A DNA stretch of 64,000 nucleotides, taken from the NCBI GenBank assembly GCA_965659725.1, contig CBFHXG010000003.1:1-64000 (forward strand), in the 5' to 3' direction. Position 1 is the first letter of the stretch, and each line of letters begins with the position of its first letter. This DNA is from Phaeocystidibacter sp965659725 (GTDB lineage Bacteria > Bacteroidota > Bacteroidia > Flavobacteriales > Schleiferiaceae). The position numbers and the translations under genes are program-made. The notes beneath the pieces are model-generated. The model searched no databases, was not told where the DNA came from, and was given only the letters and a program-made list of their open reading frames with translations. Of the stretch, positions 9,850-19,227 are shown in pieces.

Positions 9850-11022
9850 TCAGCCTATCCTGAGGAGCAATCCCTTCAAATAATGTCCTTCTGGGAAGAA
9901 GATGTTCTCCGGATGATCATTCGGTTGACGGAGTTCCTGTAAGATCTGTACAGGTCGTCCTACCTCAATCGCTGCGGCACGAATGGTATCCGTAAACATT
10001 TGGGTTGTCACATTTTGGCTACACGAAAAGGTGAAGAGGAGAGTGCCTGGTTTCATGTTCTTCATCGCGGTAGCGTTGAGTCGCTTATAGGCTTGAACGG
10101 CCTTGTGTACAGCCTTTCTGCGTTTTGCGAAAGCAGGAGGGTCGAGGATAACGATATCATAATCTTTGTCCATGTCCTTCAGGAACGCCTGCACATCAGA
10201 AGCTATAGATCGGTGCTTATCGGCGGAGCCATTGATCTCAGCATTGACATCGGCCAATTCACAAGCCTTTTCCGATAAGTCCACAGAATCTACATGTGCA
10301 GCTCCTCCCTTCAATGCGAATACGGAGAATCCGCCCGAGTAGGCAAAAGCATTGAGCACCTTCTTTCCGTCCGACATACTTCCAAGAAGTGCTCGGTTAT
10401 CACGCTGATCCAAGAAGAACCCCGTTTTTTGACCCGTTACCCAATTCACACGAAACGATGAACCATTCTCCCGGATATCGGCCTCCACGGTGTCTCCAAT
10501 TAGAAAGCCGCTTTCTACATCATGTCCCTTTAGACTATCTCCACTTTTGTCGTAGATGGTTGAAACATCATCACCGAGAAGCTCGCATAGAATGCTAGTG
10601 ATCTTGTGACGCATGTTATACATTCCAAGGGTATGACATTGAATCACGAGGTTGTGATCGTACTGATCGACAATGAGACCTGGCAAACCATCGCCTTCAC
10701 CATAGATAAGTCGGAATGCATTCGTCTCCTTGGAATCGAAATAGCCTAGGTCCTTGCGAAGTTGGATGGCATTATGGACCTGTTTTCTCCACCAGTTATC
10801 ATCGAAATCTTCATATCCAAATGTTAACACTTTAACCCGGATGCTTGCCTTCGGGCTCTGGTAATGACCGATAGCTAATCTTTTGCCGTCGAAGGATAGA
10901 ACCTCCACAAGATCGCCTTCTTCAGCTTGATCTTCTCTTGCAATAGCACCGCTGAAGATCCATGGGTGCAATCGATTCAGCGCTTTTTCCTTGCCTTTCG
11001 CAAGCTGGATGTGTTTAACCAT
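9850..11022 (-). CDS. rlmI: Class I SAM-dependent rRNA methyltransferase, RlmI-like
   Basis: A 390-residue protein with an N-terminal PUA domain (LHPWIFSGAIAREDQ, then LAIGHYQSPKASIRVKVL), a linker, and a Rossmann methyltransferase: VLNAFAYSGGFSVFAL (SAM motif I), VDLSEKACELADVN (motif II), VILDPPAFAKRR (motif IV, substrate flipping) and FTFSCSQN (motif VI, catalytic Cys). This is the layout of RlmI, which makes m5C1962 in 23S rRNA. Related Bacteroidota paralogues exist, so the exact target base is inferred. It ends directly against the broken T9SS gene. Confidence 0.88.
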   Translation of the reverse strand: MVKHIQLAKGKEKALNRLHPWIFSGAIAREDQAEEGDLVEVLSFDGKRLAIGHYQSPKASIRVKVLTFGYEDFDDNWWRKQVHNAIQLRKDLGYFDSKETNAFRLIYGEGDGLPGLIVDQYDHNLVIQCHTLGMYNMRHKITSILCELLGDDVSTIYDKSGDSLKGHDVESGFLIGDTVEADIRENGSSFRVNWVTGQKTGFFLDQRDNRALLGSMSDGKKVLNAFAYSGGFSVFALKGGAAHVDSVDLSEKACELADVNAEINGSADKHRSIASDVQAFLKDMDKDYDIVILDPPAFAKRRKAVHKAVQAYKRLNATAMKNMKPGTLLFTFSCSQNVTTQMFTDTIRAAAIEVGRPVQILQELRQPNDHPENIFFPEGHYLKGLLLRIG

Positions 11023-11026
11023 GGCG

Positions 11027-11034
11027 CAAAGGTA
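11027..11034 (-). promoter_or_regulatory. -7 box TACCTTTG of rlmI
   Basis: TACCTTTG fits the Bacteroidota -7 consensus TAnnTTTG and ends only four bases before the ATG at 11022, so the message would have almost no leader. No clear -33 TTTG is seen. Confidence 0.5.
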
Positions 11035-11188
11035 ATCTCTGAATTGTAATCGGTTTGTATATCACTAAATAACTATACGAGTCGTTCACTCAATGGGTTG
11101 ATTTATTTCTTTACAAAGAGTATATGAGTGTTATAGATTTCAGTCCTTTTATATACATTGTCAAAGAATTGCACACTTGAATGCTTTT

Positions 11189-11224
11189 ATTGTTTAAATT
11201 ATAACGAATATCGTTAAAAACAAT
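11189..11224. promoter_or_regulatory. Inverted repeat upstream of T9SS adhesin gene
   Basis: TAACGA-ATA-TCGTTA (11202-11216) is a perfect 6-base dyad. It is flanked by ATTGTTT (11189-11195) and AAACAAT (11218-11224), an outer inverted pair with slightly shifted centre. It lies 43 bases before the start of the large T9SS gene in a 245-base AT-rich gap. It could be an operator or a leader hairpin. No convincing TAnnTTTG box was found in the gap. Confidence 0.35.
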
Positions 11225-11267
11225 ACAAACAGCAAATGTTTAAAACAAATCAAAAATTGCACTCGCT

Positions 11268-14200
11268 ATGAAGAAAACTACCCTTTGGGGAGGGCTGAGT
11301 ACGCTGTTACTCATGGTTCTTCCCTTGTTTCAGTCCAGTCTTTCTGCGCAATGCTCCTATCAACTGGATCTCGATGATTCATTTGGTGACGGCTGGAATG
11401 GAAACACAATTGATGTTCGTGTTGGTCCCACTACCACGAATTACACGCTTTCGAATGGTTCTGATACAACCATTGTACTTCCTGTCACCGTTGGTGATAC
11501 CATTCAACTCATCTACAATAACACGGGCTCATGGAACTCTGAAGTTTCCTTTGAGCTCTTTGATAGCCAGGGGGTAAGCGTTTATGCTTCACCTCAGGGC
11601 CCTTCAGCAGGCTTAAATTTGGATACGATTGCAGCCTGTCCTTCTTGTCCAGTTCCGAATCCAATTTCACTCGACTCACTCTCCCCTTCTACGGTATCCA
11701 TTTCGTGGACAGGTACAGGTGCGGGTTCGTATGCATTGGAGTGGGGACCTTGTGGATTTACACCTGGTACGGGAAACACGGCCACTACTTCTAACGCATT
11801 CTATACGATTACGAGCTTGGCTCCTAGTCAGTGTATCGACGTTTACATTACAGCCGATTGTTCTTCAACAGGCAATGGTACAAGTGTTCAGGGTGGTCCA
11901 TTTAGCTTTACAAGCGGCCAGCCAGTGGTTAACACCTTCCCTTTTGATGCTAACTTTGAGGCCAATAATGGCTTCTTTACCTCCTCAGGATCCAATCCAT
12001 CATGGCAATGGGGAGCTCCAGGTGGCACAGTGATTTCAAGTGCGAGTTCACCTTCCAATGCTTGGGTTACCAACCTCGCTGGGGATTATAACAATAGTGA
12101 GCTCTCTTATCTGACAAGTGCAACATTTGACCTAACTAATGAGACAGCCGCATTCATACTTTATTTCGATCTCAACTATGAAACTGAATCTTGTTGTGAC
12201 GAGTTCTGGATTGAAATGTCATTGGATAATGGAATCACTTGGAATAAATTGAGTGGTAATGGTACCGAAGTGAATTGGTACAACGATGCATTCAATGATT
12301 GGTGGGATGGATCCAACTCTGGTTGGGCTCAATCGTCTATCAACTTGAATAATATTGCTGGTAACAGCGGTGTTCAGTTCCGCTTTGTGTTCAGCACCGA
12401 TGGTTCGGTTGTTCGCGAAGGTGTTGGTATTGACGACTTTGGTCTTGCTCCATTGAACTGTGGCGTTCCAACTGGAATTACTGCAAACGGTATCAATGAT
12501 TCTACATTGGTTATTTCATGGACTAGTTCATCTAGCAACTACAACGTTGAGTTCGGTCCGCAAGGTTTCACTCAGGGTTCTGGCACCTTGATCTACAATG
12601 CCACAAATCCAGATACTATTACTGGTTTGATGGCAGGTACAACATACGACATCTATGTTCAGGATAGCTGCGGCATCGGCAATGTAGGCATCTGGGCTGG
12701 ACCTGGACAAGGAACTACTCAGCAGAACTCCGTATCCACATTTCCATATACGGAAGACTTTGAACTGACTCAAGGAGGCTGGATCTCAGGAGGTACAAAC
12801 AACTCATGGCAATGGGGTGCTCCTGGCGGCACTGTGATTTCTAATGCTTCTCAAGGCACGAATGCATGGGTTACGAACCTGACGGGTAGTTACAACAATA
12901 GTGAAAACTCATACTTACAATCACTCGTTTTTGACTGTTCTGGTCTTCAAAATGATATCGAGTATACGTTCAGCATGATCTATGTTACTGAAACATGTTG
13001 TGATGAAGGTTGGGTAGAGTACTCATTCGATGGAACAACCTGGACTAAACTGATTGACAACGGGAATGCTACCAACTGGTACAACGATGTTAACAATCAG
13101 TGGTGGGACGATGGTGCCGGCACTTCATGGTTGACACGCTCTAATATTATTCCTGGTTCGGCTGGTCAGTCGTACGTTCAGATCCGTCACGTACTACAAA
13201 CGGATGGTTCCGTTATCCGTGAAGGATTTGGTATTGATGATGTGACGGTTGAAGAACTCGTTTGTTCTGTACCATTCTCACTTGGTGCCTTTAACGTAGG
13301 CACATTCAACGCGGATCTTTTCTGGAGCACTTCGGGGAATAATTCTAACGTAGAATGGGGCCCAGCTGGTTTCGTACAAGGAACAGGTGTAGGTAACCTT
13401 ATCAATACACAAAACGATACGGTTTCTCTTACTGGCCTTCAGCCAAATACATGCTACGACTTTTATGTACAAGACTCTTGTGCAAACGGAAACAGCCAGT
13501 GGGTCGGTCCATTTAACTTCTGTACCCTTCCTACTTGTCCTGCTCTAACCAACTTAGGAGCTAACAATGTAGATTCTGCCAATGCGACATTGGTATGGGA
13601 TGGAAACAATGTTCCGGGTAACTACATCATAGAGTACGGTGGTGCTGGTCTGCAGATCGGTGGCGGTACAGTTGTCACATCAACAGCAGATAGCATTACT
13701 CTAACTGGTTTGAACAACGCTTCAGATTATTGTTTCTACGTTCGCGAGATTTGCAGCCCAACAGATACCTCGGCTTGGGCAGGTCCTTTCTGTTTCCAAA
13801 CTACATGTGGAACTTTTTTGGGTGATGACTACTCAAATCCAATTCCTGTAACTGGAAGCATTACATACAACGGTAATTCTGGCATTTGCTATAGCGATAA
13901 CCTTCCGTTGCGTACAGGACCTGAGGTGGTGTTCCAGTATACACCTACTTCCGGAACTACAGCGGCATCCTTTGAAACATGTGGTTCTACGTATGATACC
14001 TATTTATTCTTGGTTGATGCTAGCTTCAACACCATCTCACTCAATGATGATGCGTGTGGATTGCAATCGCAGTTGATGAATCAGCCTGTAACACCGGGTG
14101 TGACCTATTACGTTGTTGTTGAGACCTTCAGTGCATTCACAACGCCTGGTCCATTTACGCTTACAATCACTGAAACGAATCCATGTCCTCCACCGTTGAA

Positions 14201-14972
14201 CCTGACGAGCACTGGTGGCTCATGTACCACAGCTGATTTGATCTGGAATGCTGGTCCTGCTTCGTTTGCTTACATTATTGAGTACGGAGCTCCTGGTTAT
14301 ACGCCTGGAAACGGTACTACGGTTGTGAGTAACGACACAACTGAAACCATCACTGGTCTAATGGCTGGCACGAACTACGACTTCTATGTACTGGGTATCT
14401 GTTCTTCTGATACGTCTTCATGGACAGGTCCATATAACATGACAACTCCTACGAACAACACTAACCCAGTTGTGGGTAATGCAACGGTTGTGAGTGTAAC
14501 GTTGACAGACGCTACGGTTGATTTTGATGCCACAGGCACGATCGCGGATAGTGTTGCATGGGACTTCGACGATGGATCTCCTGCGATGATGGGCTTCCAG
14601 GTTCAGCATTCGTATACCCAGAATGGATCCTACGATGTTGTTCTAAGTGCCTTCACAGATTGTGGCTTGGATACAGATACGATCACGGTTGACATTACCA
14701 CAATTTCCAACGAGGAATGGGGAGTAGCTCAATTTGAAGTATATCCAAACCCTACGGATGGAGTAGTGAACGTTCAGTTCAATAACTCATCTGCAGAAGG
14801 TGCAGTGATCGAATTGATGAGCTTGTCAGGCCAGGCTATTCAGATCATGGAAGTGGATGACTCCATGGGTGATAGAGTGCAGATGGATCTGGGTGATCTA
14901 CCTGCCGGCGTGTACATGCTGAGATTCACTCAGAACAACCAAACCGCTGTTAAGCGCATTGTGTTGCAATGA
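11268..14972 (+). CDS. T9SS-secreted multidomain adhesin-like protein (FN3, jelly-roll, PKD)
   Basis: A 1234-residue secreted protein. Signal peptide to about residue 28; a small beta domain with DDSFGDGWNGNTIDV; an FN3 unit (VSISWTG, LEWGPCGF); two copies of a roughly 170-residue jelly-roll domain (SWQWGAPGGTVIS, TESCCDEFWIE or TETCCDEGWVE, then GSVVREGVGIDDF or GSVIREGFGIDDV) separated by FN3; further FN3 units; a pre-peptidase-like domain (FLGDDYSNPIPVTG); FN3; a PKD domain (AWDFDDGSP, QHSYTQNGSYDVV); and a type A T9SS sorting domain (YPNPTDG, LPAGVYMLRF). It is probably cell-surface anchored or released, with a binding or adhesion role. No catalytic site was recognised. Confidence 0.9.
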   Translation: MKKTTLWGGLSTLLLMVLPLFQSSLSAQCSYQLDLDDSFGDGWNGNTIDVRVGPTTTNYTLSNGSDTTIVLPVTVGDTIQLIYNNTGSWNSEVSFELFDSQGVSVYASPQGPSAGLNLDTIAACPSCPVPNPISLDSLSPSTVSISWTGTGAGSYALEWGPCGFTPGTGNTATTSNAFYTITSLAPSQCIDVYITADCSSTGNGTSVQGGPFSFTSGQPVVNTFPFDANFEANNGFFTSSGSNPSWQWGAPGGTVISSASSPSNAWVTNLAGDYNNSELSYLTSATFDLTNETAAFILYFDLNYETESCCDEFWIEMSLDNGITWNKLSGNGTEVNWYNDAFNDWWDGSNSGWAQSSINLNNIAGNSGVQFRFVFSTDGSVVREGVGIDDFGLAPLNCGVPTGITANGINDSTLVISWTSSSSNYNVEFGPQGFTQGSGTLIYNATNPDTITGLMAGTTYDIYVQDSCGIGNVGIWAGPGQGTTQQNSVSTFPYTEDFELTQGGWISGGTNNSWQWGAPGGTVISNASQGTNAWVTNLTGSYNNSENSYLQSLVFDCSGLQNDIEYTFSMIYVTETCCDEGWVEYSFDGTTWTKLIDNGNATNWYNDVNNQWWDDGAGTSWLTRSNIIPGSAGQSYVQIRHVLQTDGSVIREGFGIDDVTVEELVCSVPFSLGAFNVGTFNADLFWSTSGNNSNVEWGPAGFVQGTGVGNLINTQNDTVSLTGLQPNTCYDFYVQDSCANGNSQWVGPFNFCTLPTCPALTNLGANNVDSANATLVWDGNNVPGNYIIEYGGAGLQIGGGTVVTSTADSITLTGLNNASDYCFYVREICSPTDTSAWAGPFCFQTTCGTFLGDDYSNPIPVTGSITYNGNSGICYSDNLPLRTGPEVVFQYTPTSGTTAASFETCGSTYDTYLFLVDASFNTISLNDDACGLQSQLMNQPVTPGVTYYVVVETFSAFTTPGPFTLTITETNPCPPPLNLTSTGGSCTTADLIWNAGPASFAYIIEYGAPGYTPGNGTTVVSNDTTETITGLMAGTNYDFYVLGICSSDTSSWTGPYNMTTPTNNTNPVVGNATVVSVTLTDATVDFDATGTIADSVAWDFDDGSPAMMGFQVQHSYTQNGSYDVVLSAFTDCGLDTDTITVDITTISNEEWGVAQFEVYPNPTDGVVNVQFNNSSAEGAVIELMSLSGQAIQIMEVDDSMGDRVQMDLGDLPAGVYMLRFTQNNQTAVKRIVLQ

Positions 14973-14995
14973 GACTAAGAATTGTGTAGAATGAT

Positions 14996-15027
14996 AAAGC
15001 CCCGCAGAAATGCGGGGCTTTTGTTTT
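14996..15027 (+). terminator. Rho-independent terminator of T9SS adhesin gene
   Basis: AAAGCCCCGCA (14996-15006) pairs perfectly with TGCGGGGCTTT (15011-15021) across a GAAA tetraloop. A run of T follows (TTTTGTTTT). It sits 24 bases after the stop codon. Confidence 0.92.
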
Positions 15028-15053
15028 ATCATGGGTGTAAATAAATAGAAGAT

Positions 15054-15845
15054 CTAGCTTAAATGCTTGCGTATCATCTCTGTAAATTCATCTTGAATGT
15101 GCGTGTTACAGGCGAGTATCTCTCTTCCGAAAATGGCATCATTGGTAGGTGAGAAGCCCGTTACCTTTCCTCCAGCTTCCTTTACCAGTAGCTCTCCTGC
15201 AGCCACGTCCCATGGGTTCAAGCCGTACTCGAAGAAGGCATCAAATCGGCCACAAGCGACGTAGGCTAGGTCAACGGCTGCCGACCCCCACCTTCTCACT
15301 CCGCGGGTATTCTTGAAGCAATCCTTCAATAAGGCGAGATACTCATCGATCTTTTCAAAATCGTGATACGGGAAGCCTGTGGCCACAAGAGTATCGCTTA
15401 GATGTTCCTTAGTACTCACCGATATAGGCTCATCATTGCAGAATGCTCCTCCGTTCGCGTAGGCGTAAAAACATTCATTCTGACCGATCTCGAGTACAAC
15501 ACCGATAACCACTTGCTTACCGTCGTGCAGTGCAACTGAAACCGCATACTCCGGAAGTCCATGTAGATAATTGGTCGTTCCATCCAAGGGGTCTACGATC
15601 CAATTGAAACCGTTCTTATTCGGTGTACCTGTTCCTTCTTCGGCGATGAAACCAGCGTTTGGATAGATCTTCATCAAGCCGTCGACCAATTTCTTTTCCG
15701 CCTGCTTATCTACGTAAGAAACTAAGCTGTTCAAGCTCTTTGTTTCCACGTCGCTTGCGGTTACTTTTTTTTGCTCTCTCCGTATAAAAGCACCTATCTC
15801 GCGCACCAAATGAACGGTAGCTATACATTTTTTTTCCAAATTCAT
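15054..15845 (-). CDS. suhB: Inositol monophosphatase family protein
   Basis: About 263 residues from the ATG at 15845; a TTG further upstream would give seven more. Mg-binding motifs of the inositol monophosphatase/CysQ superfamily are present: FIAEEGTG, IVDPLDGTTNYLHG (the DPLDGT metal site) and, near the C-terminus, NPWDVAAGELLVKEAGG. It most resembles SuhB-type inositol-1-phosphatases, though the substrate in Bacteroidota is uncertain. It lies four bases after the small upstream gene and is probably the last gene of the mtaB operon. Confidence 0.87.
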   Translation of the reverse strand: MNLEKKCIATVHLVREIGAFIRREQKKVTASDVETKSLNSLVSYVDKQAEKKLVDGLMKIYPNAGFIAEEGTGTPNKNGFNWIVDPLDGTTNYLHGLPEYAVSVALHDGKQVVIGVVLEIGQNECFYAYANGGAFCNDEPISVSTKEHLSDTLVATGFPYHDFEKIDEYLALLKDCFKNTRGVRRWGSAAVDLAYVACGRFDAFFEYGLNPWDVAAGELLVKEAGGKVTGFSPTNDAIFGREILACNTHIQDEFTEMIRKHLS

Positions 15846-15849
15846 AGGA

Positions 15850-16143
15850 TCACTGTGTGCGTTCAACCTGTTTCAATGGACGAACAACATCCATCTTATC
15901 CAGTAGTTCGATCAAGGAGTCTTTGATCGCTTTATAGGGAGCCTGTTCCAAGATATCCGCCTTGGTTGTCTTCCATTCAATGATTGAAATGAAGCGTGAT
16001 GATTCTAAGCTGTATAGCTCCGCTTTTCCGATATGTCCATCAGTCTTCAATTGTCCATATAACTTTCTCCAAGCTAGTCGGAAATCATCTTTGAACATCG
16101 GCTTTAATCGGTACTCGGTGTATTGGAATTCGGCCATCCACAT
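15850..16143 (-). CDS. Small monooxygenase-like (dimeric alpha/beta barrel) protein
   Basis: About 97 residues from ATG 16143; the ATG at 16137 and a GTG at 16158 are alternatives. The pattern AEFQYTEYRLKP ... FRLAWRKLYGQLKTDGHIGKAELYSLES ... FISIIEWKTTKADIL resembles the antibiotic-biosynthesis-monooxygenase/stress-responsive dimeric barrel fold, but the resemblance is weak and no catalytic residue is evident. It sits between mtaB and the suhB-like gene with tight spacing on the same strand. Function not recognised. Confidence 0.6.
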   Translation of the reverse strand: MWMAEFQYTEYRLKPMFKDDFRLAWRKLYGQLKTDGHIGKAELYSLESSRFISIIEWKTTKADILEQAPYKAIKDSLIELLDKMDVVRPLKQVERTQ

Positions 16144-16204
16144 ATAATTCAAGGACACCTAATGTACAAAACTAATAAGTGATTTGAAATGCCTCAGATG
16201 CAGA

Positions 16205-17536
16205 CTAAATCGTCTCAGTTACCGTCTCAAATCTTACGGCTCCATCCTCGTCGATCTCAGTGAGAACGATATGTGAAACTCGATTGACCAATGCAGGATC
16301 CCAATGGGTTTTCACCTTCACATAGTTCTCTGTGAAACCGTGGATCCAACCTTTCTTATTCTCGCCTTCAAACAGAACGCGACGTTCAGTTCCCAATTGA
16401 GATTCATAGAAAGCCCTGCGTTTTTTGGCCGAGAGCACTCGCAACATCTTATTTCGACGCTTTCTCTCAGGAATAGGTACAACACCATCCATATCCCAAG
16501 CCTCCGTATTGGGACGTTCACTGAATGTGAATACGTGTAAATAGGAGATAGGTAGTTTCTTCAGGAAGTTATAGGTCTCCATGAAATGCTCTTCCGTTTC
16601 ACCTGGGAAACCAACGATCACATCAACGCCAATGCACGCATGTGGCATGTGCGATTTGATCGTAGCCACACGGTCGGAGTAAAGCTCGCGCATATACCTG
16701 CGCTTCATTCGCTTGAGCATATCGTTGCTACCACTTTGAAGGGGAACGTGGAAATGAGGAACGAAACGCTGACTCTTACTCACGAACGCTATGGTTTCAT
16801 CCTTCAAAAGGTTGGGCTCGATGGAAGATATCCGCAAACGATCAATCCCATCTACTTGATCCAAGGCTTGAACCAATTCAAAGAAGGTATGTTCGTGTTT
16901 CTTGTTTCCGTGCTCGCCTTTGCCGTAATCACCGATATTCACACCGGTCAAGACGATCTCCTTAATGTTCTGCTCCGCTACCTCTTTGGCCTGAGCAACC
17001 ACATTTTCCAATGTATCACTTCTACTCACGCCCCTTGCCTGAGGAATGGTGCAATAGGTGCACTTGTAGTCACAACCATCCTGTACTTTCAAGAAAGCTC
17101 GGGTGCGCTCACCAATGGAATAACTGCCTACGAAGGTGTTGGCTTCATCGATCTCACATGAGTGAACTTCACCCATATCAGATTTTGTCAGATCGTTGAG
17201 GTAGTCTGTAACCTTGAATTTCTCTGTAGCGCCAAGCACGAGGTCCACTCCAGGGATCTCAGCGATCTCATCAGGCTGAAGTTGCGCGTAACATCCAACA
17301 ATCACCACAAAGGCATCTGGGTTGGTACGCATTGCTTTGTTCACGATACTCCGACATTCTTTATCGGCATTTTGGGTTACCGAACACGTGTTGATTACGT
17401 ACACATCCGCCGACTCATGGAACTCCTTTTTGGCGTAACCTTTTGTCTCGAACTCACGCGCAATTGTGCTCGTTTCTGCAAAGTTCAATTTGCAGCCCAA
17501 GGTGTGAAAAGCAACTGATCTACCGTTCATTTCCAT
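16205..17536 (-). CDS. mtaB: tRNA (N6-threonylcarbamoyladenosine37-C2)-methylthiotransferase
   Basis: A 443-residue radical SAM methylthiotransferase. The N-terminal UPF0004 domain shows HTLGCKLNFAET, INTCSVTQNADKECR and IVGCYAQ, the three cysteines of the auxiliary cluster. The radical SAM cluster is CDYKCTYCTIPQARG near residue 150. A TRAM domain ends the protein (VKTHWDPALVNRVSHIVLTE). The LGCKxN form and the length fit MtaB (ms2t6A at tRNA position 37) better than MiaB or RimO. The ATG at 17536 is preceded by a TACCTTTG box. Confidence 0.93.
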   Translation of the reverse strand: MEMNGRSVAFHTLGCKLNFAETSTIAREFETKGYAKKEFHESADVYVINTCSVTQNADKECRSIVNKAMRTNPDAFVVIVGCYAQLQPDEIAEIPGVDLVLGATEKFKVTDYLNDLTKSDMGEVHSCEIDEANTFVGSYSIGERTRAFLKVQDGCDYKCTYCTIPQARGVSRSDTLENVVAQAKEVAEQNIKEIVLTGVNIGDYGKGEHGNKKHEHTFFELVQALDQVDGIDRLRISSIEPNLLKDETIAFVSKSQRFVPHFHVPLQSGSNDMLKRMKRRYMRELYSDRVATIKSHMPHACIGVDVIVGFPGETEEHFMETYNFLKKLPISYLHVFTFSERPNTEAWDMDGVVPIPERKRRNKMLRVLSAKKRRAFYESQLGTERRVLFEGENKKGWIHGFTENYVKVKTHWDPALVNRVSHIVLTEIDEDGAVRFETVTETI

Positions 17537-17544
17537 AGCGGGTG

Positions 17545-17552
17545 CAAAGGTA
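17545..17552 (-). promoter_or_regulatory. -7 box TACCTTTG of mtaB
   Basis: TACCTTTG on the minus strand, ending eight bases before the ATG at 17536; it fits the TAnnTTTG consensus and predicts a leader of very few bases. Confidence 0.5.
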
Positions 17553-17610
17553 CAACATTGATTTTCTCTTACCTACGTGTGAAAGGTTCAGAAAATCATC
17601 TCCGTAAGTG

Positions 17611-17618
17611 TACATTTG
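17611..17618 (+). promoter_or_regulatory. -7 box TACATTTG of substrate-binding lipoprotein gene
   Basis: TACATTTG ends four bases before the ATG at 17623, so transcription would begin at or near the A of the start codon. No strong -33 motif is present. Confidence 0.45.
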
Positions 17619-17622
17619 AAGC

Positions 17623-19227
17623 ATGTTCAGATCGTCCTCATTGATACTCCTGCTTTTCCTGCTCCTTGCATCCTGTTCGGAGGTGCCAGAGCGTGATCCG
17701 TCCACCGTGTTCAGGTACAATGAACCCGCTGGGATCTCTACATTGGATCCTGCCTTTGCAAGGGAGCAATCGAATATTTGGGCGTGCCACCAGCTTTTTA
17801 ATGGGCTGGTTCAAATGAATAATGACCTTAACGTGGTTCCTGCTATTGCTCAGGAGTGGGGGGTGCAAGACTCCGGACTCACCTATTGCTTCCAACTCAG
17901 GACCGACATCCTTTTTCATGCTCATGATCTTCTCTCCGATGAACAGAGGAAGGTAAATGGTGAGGATGTCGTCTATAGTCTGAACCGCTTGAAGGACAAA
18001 CAAACGGCGTCGCCTGGGGCGTGGGTGATGAATAATGTTGATACCATCTTTTCACCCGCATCAGATTCCGTAGTAATCAAGCTAAGGGCTCCATTCGCGC
18101 CATTCTTGGGCTTGTTGACCATGAAGTATTGTTCGGTTGTTCCGCAAGAAGTGGTAGAAGGTCTGGGAAATGAATTTGGACGATCACCTATAGGAACTGG
18201 GCCATTTCAATTCAAGTGGTGGTCGACCGACGAGAAGCTTGTGTTTAGGAGGAATCCTGATTATTTTGAATCGGATAATGGAGAGCAACTCCCGTATCTC
18301 GAGGCCATAGCTATCGATTTTATCACGGACCGACAAGCTGCGTTCATGGAGTTTCTGAAGGGAGAGTCTGATCTATTATCAGGTTTGGATGCTAGTTACA
18401 AGGATGAGCTTCTCACCAGAGACGGTAAGCTGCAGGAAGAGTACTCTGATCGACTCGAGCTTCAGCTGATTCCTTATTTGAATACTGAGTATTTAGCAAT
18501 AAATCAAACTTTGCCTGAGGGCCATCCGCTTTCAGATCCTCGCATACGCCTGGCTTTGAATCTTTCGATTGATAGGGGAAGGATGATGCGGTTCCTTAGG
18601 AACGGGATCGGAAAACCTGCGGATGGAGGTATGATACCAAGAGGATTGCCGAGTTACGACCCGGCCTCCACTGGCGGTTATCAAGACAATAAGGACAGTG
18701 CCTTAGCGCTTTTAGCTTCTGCTGGATTTCCGAACGGCCAGGGCATGGACCCGTTTACGTTGAGCACCACGTCCAACTATCGCGATCTTTGTGAATACCT
18801 ACAGGCTGCTTGGAACGAGATCGGCATCCCCGTGCAGGTTGAGGTTCTTCCGCCTTCCTCACTTCGAGAGGGAAAAGCAAAGGGTATGCTTGCCTTTTTT
18901 AGGGCATCATGGATCGCGGATTATCCAGATGCTGAGAATTACATGTCGTTGTTTTACTCTCTCAACCACTCGCCAAACGGACCAAATTATACGTTTTACA
19001 CGAATCAAATATTTGATGGGCTTTATGAGGAGGCTCAGCGATCGGAAGAGGTTTCGGCTCGATCGATGTTGAATAAAAGGATGGATTCCTTGCTCATTCA
19101 CGATGCCCCCGTTGTGCCACTCTACTACGATGAGGTGGTGCGATTCATTCCAAAGGGCATCGAAGGCCTTGAGCCCAATGCTTTGAATCTCCTCGAGCTA
19201 AAGAGGGTCAAGAAGAAGGGGTGGTGA
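17623..19227 (+). CDS. ABC transporter peptide-binding lipoprotein (SBP family 5)
   Basis: A 534-residue lipoprotein with lipobox LLLASCSEV (Cys18). The family 5 extracellular solute-binding signature is visible: LDPAFAREQSNIWACHQLFNGLV, PAIAQEWGVQDSGLTYCFQLR, then GTGPFQFKWW, and later LSDPRIRLALNLSIDR. These proteins capture oligopeptides, dipeptides or similar ligands for ABC importers. No permease or ATPase genes lie next to it, so it is an orphan component in this window. The end overlaps the convergent endonuclease-family gene by 20 bases. Start chosen for its lipoprotein signal. Confidence 0.9.
   Translation: MFRSSSLILLLFLLLASCSEVPERDPSTVFRYNEPAGISTLDPAFAREQSNIWACHQLFNGLVQMNNDLNVVPAIAQEWGVQDSGLTYCFQLRTDILFHAHDLLSDEQRKVNGEDVVYSLNRLKDKQTASPGAWVMNNVDTIFSPASDSVVIKLRAPFAPFLGLLTMKYCSVVPQEVVEGLGNEFGRSPIGTGPFQFKWWSTDEKLVFRRNPDYFESDNGEQLPYLEAIAIDFITDRQAAFMEFLKGESDLLSGLDASYKDELLTRDGKLQEEYSDRLELQLIPYLNTEYLAINQTLPEGHPLSDPRIRLALNLSIDRGRMMRFLRNGIGKPADGGMIPRGLPSYDPASTGGYQDNKDSALALLASAGFPNGQGMDPFTLSTTSNYRDLCEYLQAAWNEIGIPVQVEVLPPSSLREGKAKGMLAFFRASWIADYPDAENYMSLFYSLNHSPNGPNYTFYTNQIFDGLYEEAQRSEEVSARSMLNKRMDSLLIHDAPVVPLYYDEVVRFIPKGIEGLEPNALNLLELKRVKKKGW

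Noticed and set aside
11890..14500. Repeated DNA blocks in the T9SS gene as a possible CRISPR or tandem-repeat array
   Set aside because: Repeats are in-frame protein domains of about 170 and 90 residues with diverged sequence, not short uniform repeats with spacers.
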